A stretch of DNA of 64,000 nt from contig JAQCGO010000005.1 in NCBI GenBank assembly GCA_027618995.1, forward strand, positions 20,772 to 84,771. Reading direction: 5' to 3'. Under the pieces are notes generated by a model that ran no database searches, was not told the DNA's origin, and saw only the letters and a program-made list of their open reading frames with translations. This document shows, in pieces, positions 58,245-64,000 of the stretch; the first letter of the stretch is position 1; each line of letters opens with the position of its first letter. This stretch comes from Pseudomonadota bacterium. GTDB lineage: Bacteria; Pseudomonadota; Gammaproteobacteria; Steroidobacterales; Woeseiaceae. The translations under genes and the position numbers were made by a program.

Positions 58245-60677
58245 ATGTCGAAGAATCTGGTTATCGTTGAATCGCCCGCCAAGGCGAAGACCATCGAAAA
58301 GTATTTAGGCAAGGACTTTGAAGTCCTGGCCTCGTATGGTCATGTGCGCGATCTGGTGCCGAAAGAAGGCGCAGTCGACACCGAGAACGGCTTCAACATG
58401 AAGTATCAGGTGATTGAGCGTAACGAAAAACACGTTAAGGCCATCATTCGTGCACTGAAGGGTGCAGAGGCACTGTTTCTGGCGACTGACCCGGACCGTG
58501 AAGGCGAGGCCATCTCCTGGCACCTGGTTGAGCTCCTTAAAGAAAAAGGAGCATTGAAGGACAAGGCCGTGCATCGGGTTGTCTTTCACGAAATAACTAA
58601 GGCTGCTGTGCATGACGCGATCGCGCACCCACGCGCCATATCCGGCGATCTCGTCGGTGCGCAGCAGGCGCGCCGCGCACTCGACTACCTGGTGGGTTTC
58701 AACCTGTCGCCGCTGCTATGGAAGAAAGTGCAGCGTGGCTTGTCGGCTGGCCGGGTACAAAGCCCTGCATTGCGCATGATCGTCGAACGCGAACTCGAGA
58801 TTGAGGCGTTCACGGCGCGTGAGTACTGGTCGATCGAGGCCAGCGTCAGCAAACAGGGGCAGCCATTCCTGTCGCGGCTGGTTTCCTACTCGGGTAGCAA
58901 GGTAGAGCAGTTCAGCTTTGAGAATGAGACCGCTGCGCGCGAAGTAGAGAGGACGATTCTGGATGCCGCTGACGGCAAGTTAACGGCCGTAGAGGTAAGC
59001 AAGAAGCAGCGTCGCCGCAATCCCACGGCGCCGTTCACGACCTCGACGTTACAACAGGAATCATCGCGCAAGCTCGGCTTCAACACGCAGTGGACGATGC
59101 GGGTCGCACAGAAACTGTATGAAGGTATTGAACTGCCGGGCGAGGGTAACGTCGGTCTGATCACTTACATGCGCACCGACTCCGTGACGCTTGCCGAAGT
59201 GGCACTGGCGGAAATTCGCGAGTTCATTGTAGAAAGATTCGGAGCCGAGAATGTTCCGGCCGAGGCTCGCGTATTCAAGACCAAAGCAAAGAACGCACAA
59301 GAGGCACACGAGGCCATCCGCCCGACTTCAGTGCGGCTCACACCTGAAGCACTCAAGGACTCGCTCAATGAAGACCAGTTCCGCCTGTACTCCCTGATCT
59401 GGAAACGCACGGTCGCCTGCCAGATGGTACCGGCCGTGTTTGACACTGTTGCCATCGATCTGGCGGCCGGCGATCCCGATGCCGGCCACCGCCTGCGCGC
59501 GAACGGCTCAGTTATGGTCGAACCCGGTTTCATGGCCGTGTACAAAGAGAGCAGTGATGACGAAGCCATAGATGATGATGGCGACAGTCTGTTACCCGAG
59601 GTCATCGAAGGCGATATTATCAAGCTCGATGAGCTGCGTGCCGAGCAACACTTTACGGACCCGCCGCCACGTTTCACCGAAGCCAGCCTCGTAAAGACGC
59701 TGGAAGAGTACGGCATCGGGCGACCATCGACTTACGCGAGCATCATTGCGACGTTGAAGAATCGCGAGTACGTCGAGATCGAGAGCAAGCGGTTCTATCC
59801 GACCGACATCGCCCGCATCGTCAATGGTTTTCTCACCGAACATTTCGCTCGCTACGTTGACTACGATTTCACGGCCAACCTCGAGGACGATCTCGACGCC
59901 GTATCGCTGGGGCAGAAAGACTGGGTGCCGCTGCTTACCGAATTCTGGGGGCCGTTCAAAGAACTTTGCGATCACAAGGAAGAGTCTGTCAGTCGCGAGC
60001 AGGTCGCGCAGGCGCGTGAGCTCGGATTGCATCCAAAGAGCGGCAAGCCTATGACCGTACGCATAGGTCGCTACGGGCCATTCGTGCAGATCGGCACCAA
60101 GGATGACGAGGAGAAACCGAAATTTGCCGGATTGCGCCCCGGGCAGAAGATGAACGACATCACAATGGAGCAGGCGCTCGAGTTGTTCAAGTTGCCGCGA
60201 AACCTCGGTACTACTGCGGACGGACTCGAGGTATCAGCCAGCGTCGGTCGATTCGGCCCCTACGTTCGCTATGGCGACAAATACGTGTCGATCAAGGAAG
60301 ACGATCCTTACACCATCGAGTTGCCGCGCGCCCTCGAAGTCATAGAGGCGAAAAAACTCGAAGATGCGAACCGTATCATTCTCGACTTTGAGCAACAGGG
60401 CATTCAGGTTCTGAATGGCCGCTACGGACCGTACATCACGAACAAGGAAAAGAATGCGCGCGTACCCAAGGATCGCGAGCCCAAGTCGCTAAGCCTCGAG
60501 GAATGTATCGAGCTGCTTGCAGCCGCTCCTGTGCGTGGTCGCCGCGGCAAGAAAACCGGCAAGAAGGCTGCAGACGCCCCGCAGCCGGAGAAAAAAGTAG
60601 CGAAAAAGAAAGCAACCAAGAAGAAGGCTGCGAAGAAGAAGGTCGCAAAGAAGAAGGCAGCAAAGAAGAAAACCTGA
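58245..60677 (+). CDS. topA: DNA topoisomerase I with a lysine/alanine-rich C-terminal tail
   Basis: NLVIVESPAKAKTIEKYLGKDFEVLASYGHVRDL; GLITYMRTDSVTL; tail KKVAKKKATKKKAAKKKVAKKKAAKKKT. Confidence 0.98.
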   Translation: MSKNLVIVESPAKAKTIEKYLGKDFEVLASYGHVRDLVPKEGAVDTENGFNMKYQVIERNEKHVKAIIRALKGAEALFLATDPDREGEAISWHLVELLKEKGALKDKAVHRVVFHEITKAAVHDAIAHPRAISGDLVGAQQARRALDYLVGFNLSPLLWKKVQRGLSAGRVQSPALRMIVERELEIEAFTAREYWSIEASVSKQGQPFLSRLVSYSGSKVEQFSFENETAAREVERTILDAADGKLTAVEVSKKQRRRNPTAPFTTSTLQQESSRKLGFNTQWTMRVAQKLYEGIELPGEGNVGLITYMRTDSVTLAEVALAEIREFIVERFGAENVPAEARVFKTKAKNAQEAHEAIRPTSVRLTPEALKDSLNEDQFRLYSLIWKRTVACQMVPAVFDTVAIDLAAGDPDAGHRLRANGSVMVEPGFMAVYKESSDDEAIDDDGDSLLPEVIEGDIIKLDELRAEQHFTDPPPRFTEASLVKTLEEYGIGRPSTYASIIATLKNREYVEIESKRFYPTDIARIVNGFLTEHFARYVDYDFTANLEDDLDAVSLGQKDWVPLLTEFWGPFKELCDHKEESVSREQVAQARELGLHPKSGKPMTVRIGRYGPFVQIGTKDDEEKPKFAGLRPGQKMNDITMEQALELFKLPRNLGTTADGLEVSASVGRFGPYVRYGDKYVSIKEDDPYTIELPRALEVIEAKKLEDANRIILDFEQQGIQVLNGRYGPYITNKEKNARVPKDREPKSLSLEECIELLAAAPVRGRRGKKTGKKAADAPQPEKKVAKKKATKKKAAKKKVAKKKAAKKKT

Positions 60678-60753
60678 GCCCGGGATTCTGAAACCAGGGC
60701 GGTGACTGCAGGTAGCTGTGCCTGGGTAACTGTCACCGGGTAAACTCCCGCGC

Positions 60754-61293
60754 ATGAATCTTTCCATCACCAGGGCTGCCAGGGTGCTGCGCGACGGCGG
60801 TGTGGTTACCTGCCCGACCGAGGGCGTGTTTGGGCTCAGCTGCATGCCCGATAATGCACTGGCCGTCATGCGACTCCTCGCCATCAAGCAACGAGACCCC
60901 GCCAAGGGCCTGATCCTGATTGCCGCGTCGAAAGAGCAATTGCGGGACTGGATTGCGATTCCGCCCGAGCAGATTCCCGACCCCGAGCCCACCCGGCCCA
61001 TCACGTGGATTGTTCCGGCGGCCGCCGGCGTCCCAACGCTCATCCGCGGCGAGCATGCCGGGCTCGCAGTACGCGTCACCAGCAATCCGACGGCCAGGGC
61101 CTTGTGCGCTGCCGTAAATTCGCCACTCGTCTCGACCAGTGCCAATCTTGGTGGCGCGCCGGTGGCCGCCAACCAGATCGTCCTTCGCCGCAGGTTTGCG
61201 GGGAGTGTAGACTACATCGTGCCGGGCGAGTGCGGACCGGCATCCGGGCCCTCAGAGATCCGTGTTTTGAAGTCTGGCCTGCAATTGCGATGA
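60754..61293 (+). CDS. tsaC: L-threonylcarbamoyladenylate synthase (Sua5/YciO/YrdC family)
   Basis: [47 protein letters not shown]. Confidence 0.95.
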   Translation: MNLSITRAARVLRDGGVVTCPTEGVFGLSCMPDNALAVMRLLAIKQRDPAKGLILIAASKEQLRDWIAIPPEQIPDPEPTRPITWIVPAAAGVPTLIRGEHAGLAVRVTSNPTARALCAAVNSPLVSTSANLGGAPVAANQIVLRRRFAGSVDYIVPGECGPASGPSEIRVLKSGLQLR

Positions 61294-61297
61294 CGAC

Positions 61298-62221
61298 ATG
61301 AATGAACTCAACCAGGTAAAGGACTATCTGCAGTCACTGCAGAGCCGCACGATTGCCGAACTCGAGCAACTCGACGGCAAACAGACATTTCAACGCGATT
61401 CCTGGGCGCGGCCAGGTGGCGGTGGTGGCCTCAGTTGCATCCTGAGTAACGGCGCGGTTTTCGAGCAGGCAGGCGTCGGCTTTTCACACGTCTTCGGCGA
61501 TGAGTTACCGCCATCAGCCAGCAAGGCCCGTCCCGAGCTCGCTGGCCGAAGCTTTCAGGCGGTAGGAATGTCGCTAGTGATTCATCCGCAGAACCCCTAT
61601 GTGCCAACGACGCACGCGAACTTCCGATTTTTCTGCGCCGGCGATGCCAGCGACGAGGCAGCCGTGTGGTGGTTTGGCGGTGGCTACGATCTGACGCCGT
61701 ACTACGCATTCTCCGAGGATGTTGTGCACTGGCACGAAGTCGCCAGGCAGGCCTGCGAGCCGTTCGGCGATGACTTGTATGCGCGCTACAAGAAGTGGTG
61801 TGACGAATATTTTTTCCTTACGCACAGAGACGAAACGCGCGGTGTCGGCGGTTTATTTTTCGACGACGTTAACGAAGCCGGCTTCGAAAAGAGCTTCGCG
61901 TTCCTGCGTTCGGTTGGCGACAGTTTTCTGCCTGCCTACCGGCCTATTGTGAAAAAGCGCAAGGGTCATCCCTTTGGCGAGCGACAACGTGAGTTCCAGC
62001 TGTACCGTCGCGGTCGTTACGTCGAGTTCAACCTGCTCTACGATCGCGGCACTCTTTTCGGGCTGCAGTCAGGCGGCCGCACCGAGTCAATCCTGATGTC
62101 GCTGCCACCGCGCGTTCGCTGGGAATACAACTGGCAGCCCGCGGCGGGTTCGCCGGAGGAAAAACTTTATACGGACTACCTGCGACCACGCGACTGGCTG
62201 GCCGAGAAAGTTGGCGGATAA
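61298..62221 (+). CDS. hemF: Oxygen-dependent coproporphyrinogen oxidase
   Basis: [51 protein letters not shown]. Confidence 0.98.
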   Translation: MNELNQVKDYLQSLQSRTIAELEQLDGKQTFQRDSWARPGGGGGLSCILSNGAVFEQAGVGFSHVFGDELPPSASKARPELAGRSFQAVGMSLVIHPQNPYVPTTHANFRFFCAGDASDEAAVWWFGGGYDLTPYYAFSEDVVHWHEVARQACEPFGDDLYARYKKWCDEYFFLTHRDETRGVGGLFFDDVNEAGFEKSFAFLRSVGDSFLPAYRPIVKKRKGHPFGERQREFQLYRRGRYVEFNLLYDRGTLFGLQSGGRTESILMSLPPRVRWEYNWQPAAGSPEEKLYTDYLRPRDWLAEKVGG

Positions 62222-62245
62222 CAGCATTGCAAGTAGCATAAGGCC

Positions 62246-62806
62246 ATGTCCTGGATAGATGAAATCGAGATCAGTGCAGCCGAGGGCCGGCTGGCCGAGA
62301 TCTATCCCGAGCTGGTTGCGAAGCGCGGCAAAGTAGCCAACATCCTTAAAGTCCACAGCCTGAACCCGGACGCGATGAGCGACCATCTCGACCTGTATAT
62401 GACCCTGATGTTCGGCGCGTCGGGACTGAGTCGTGCCGAGCGTGAAGCAGTTGCGGTCGTGGTATCAGCGAGCAACGACTGCACGTATTGCGTGAATCAT
62501 CATGCCGAGGCGCTGCGTCGCTACATCAAGGACGAGGAAACCCTCACCATGCTGATGGAGGCGGACGGCCTCGAAACCTTCGAACCACGACTGAGCAATA
62601 TTGTGCGGCATGCCGAAAAGCTGACGTCGGCTCCGGCAGCGATGACCGATACGGATCTCGGCGAATTGCGCGCCGTTGGCTTGTCCGAGAAGGACATTCT
62701 CGACCTGACATTGATCGTGGCCTATTTCAATTTCGTCAACCGCATCGCTCTGGGCCTCGGCGTCGCCTTCAGCGACGATGAGCTGAGCGGCTACAAGGAC
62801 GATTAA
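62246..62806 (+). CDS. Peroxidase-related / carboxymuconolactone decarboxylase-like protein
   Basis: EREAVAVVVSASNDCTYCVNHHAEALRRY (AhpD-type CxxC), ILDLTLIVAYFNFVNRIALGLGV. Confidence 0.92.
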   Translation: MSWIDEIEISAAEGRLAEIYPELVAKRGKVANILKVHSLNPDAMSDHLDLYMTLMFGASGLSRAEREAVAVVVSASNDCTYCVNHHAEALRRYIKDEETLTMLMEADGLETFEPRLSNIVRHAEKLTSAPAAMTDTDLGELRAVGLSEKDILDLTLIVAYFNFVNRIALGLGVAFSDDELSGYKDD

Positions 62807-64000
62807 TGAGCTGCGCGCGATTCACAACTTTATGCCTGTTGTTGCTTGCCGCTGTCGCCAATGGCGCGGACGAGTCGCGCCTGCGTGACGCGGGCAGCCT
62901 CGGTGGCATTCGGCTGGCGAACAGTGAAGAAGCCGGCATCCGCAAGGTGTATATCGTGCAGCTGAAGGCCCCGCCCGCGGCTGCCTTCGATGCCAGCCTG
63001 CGGCCGCTGGCTAACAAGCTTGGTGTTGCGCACACCCGTTTCGACAAAACCAACCCGATGATTCAGGAGTACGCGGCACAGCTCGCGCTGCAACAGGATA
63101 GTATCCTCGCCCGTGCCGGCGCCGGAGCGGAGCTTGTCTATCGTTACCAGTATGGCCTCAATGGTTTCGCCGCCAGCATGCATCCCTCGCAGGCACATAA
63201 GATTCAGAACCTGCCAGACGTTCTGCAGGTCTGGGAAGACGAAGTCCGGCCGCTGACGACCAATCAAAGTCTCGAGTTCCTTGGGCTGTTTGACGACGAG
63301 AAGGGATTGCGTGGCAAACCCGGCCTCAGTGGCGACGGAATCATTATCGGCGTCATCGATAGCGGCATAGCGCCCGAGCATCCGGCCGTATAGGACACGC
63401 GCAAAGCCAGCCGCCCGAGCCTCTGTACGGGCGATTGGGCCGAGAACACGTTCCTCGGCAGGTGGTTGTGTCGGCGCTTTGAGAAACGCGACGACCAGCT
63501 GCTATTTGAAGCACCTGAAGACTGGAACGGCGAATGCCAGAGCGGCGAGAATTTCGCGATTGATGACTGCAATAACAAACTTATTGGCGCGCGCTGGTTT
63601 GTCAGCGGTGCCGAAGCGACGGGCCCGATCGATGATGGCGAGGTCATGTCGGCACGCGACGTCGACGGTCACGGCACACATACGGCGACGACGGCCGCGG
63701 GCAACCGTGTAAGCGCGTCGATTTTCGATACCTTCATCGGCCGCGTCGAGGGCGTGGCCCCGCGCGCGCATCGCCGTCTACAAGGCCTGCTGGTTGCGGC
63801 CTGACGAGACTCGCGCCAGCTGCAATACGTCCGACCTTGCTTGCCAATGCCATAGACGCGGCTGTGGCCGACGGCGTCGATATCATTAATTATTCAGTAG
63901 GCAGCTCGCTGACGCGGATCACCGCGCCGGACGATATCGCCCTCATGGTGACCACCAAGGCGGGCGTATTGACGGTGGTTGCGGCGGGCAACGACGGCCC
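62806..64000 (+). pseudogene. S8 (subtilisin) family serine peptidase, disrupted by a stop and two apparent frameshifts; continues past window
   Basis: Inhibitor-I9-like N-terminus, GIIIGVIDSGIAPEHPAV-*(63391)-DTRKASRP; HGTHTATTAAGN in the same frame; later motifs (RIAVYKACW; NAIDAAVADGVDIINYSVGS; VVAAGNDG) lie in other frames. Confidence 0.85.

Noticed and set aside
60588-60677. Repetitive A/G-rich tract considered as CRISPR or tandem satellite
   Set aside because: It is the coding sequence of the Lys/Ala-rich TopA tail; no spacer-repeat structure.

Overview
This 64 kb window is gene-dense, GC-rich chromosome that looks gammaproteobacterial. The clues are the gene neighbourhoods radC-rpmB-rpmG-mutM-coaD-rsmD, ftsY-ftsE-ftsX-rpoH, ntrXY-DUF4390-rsmB-fmt-def, and dprA-smg-topA-tsaC-hemF. 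Most of it is housekeeping: pyrE, dut, coaBC, gltBD, pntAB, hemH, priA, argS and others. I see no CRISPR array, prophage, IS element, rRNA or tRNA. There is one known specialised module, the proteobacterial dedicated sortase system (class GN sortase, VIT/VWA target, PdsR/PdsS). I found no convincing wholly new multigene system. The best leads are: (1) a perfect CIRCE operator (TTAGCACTC-N9-GAGTGCTAA) directly upstream of rpoH; (2) at least four, probably five, otherwise well-conserved genes interrupted by a single in-frame stop (encapsulated-ferritin-like, DUF2784, DUF3619-like, LysM and S8 peptidase), several at positions expected to be Trp, all explainable by G:C to A:T transitions; (3) remnants that ORF callers miss, namely a start-less DUF3465 reading frame and a DUF1272 N-terminal stub; (4) a dispersed GTGGGAGGCGGCCATGCCGGCGA repeat that occurs in intergenic DNA and also, tandemly, inside a CapA-like coding sequence; (5) a structured promoter/leader at rpmB and several palindromes. 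All calls come from reading the sequence and recalling families; no database search was run.
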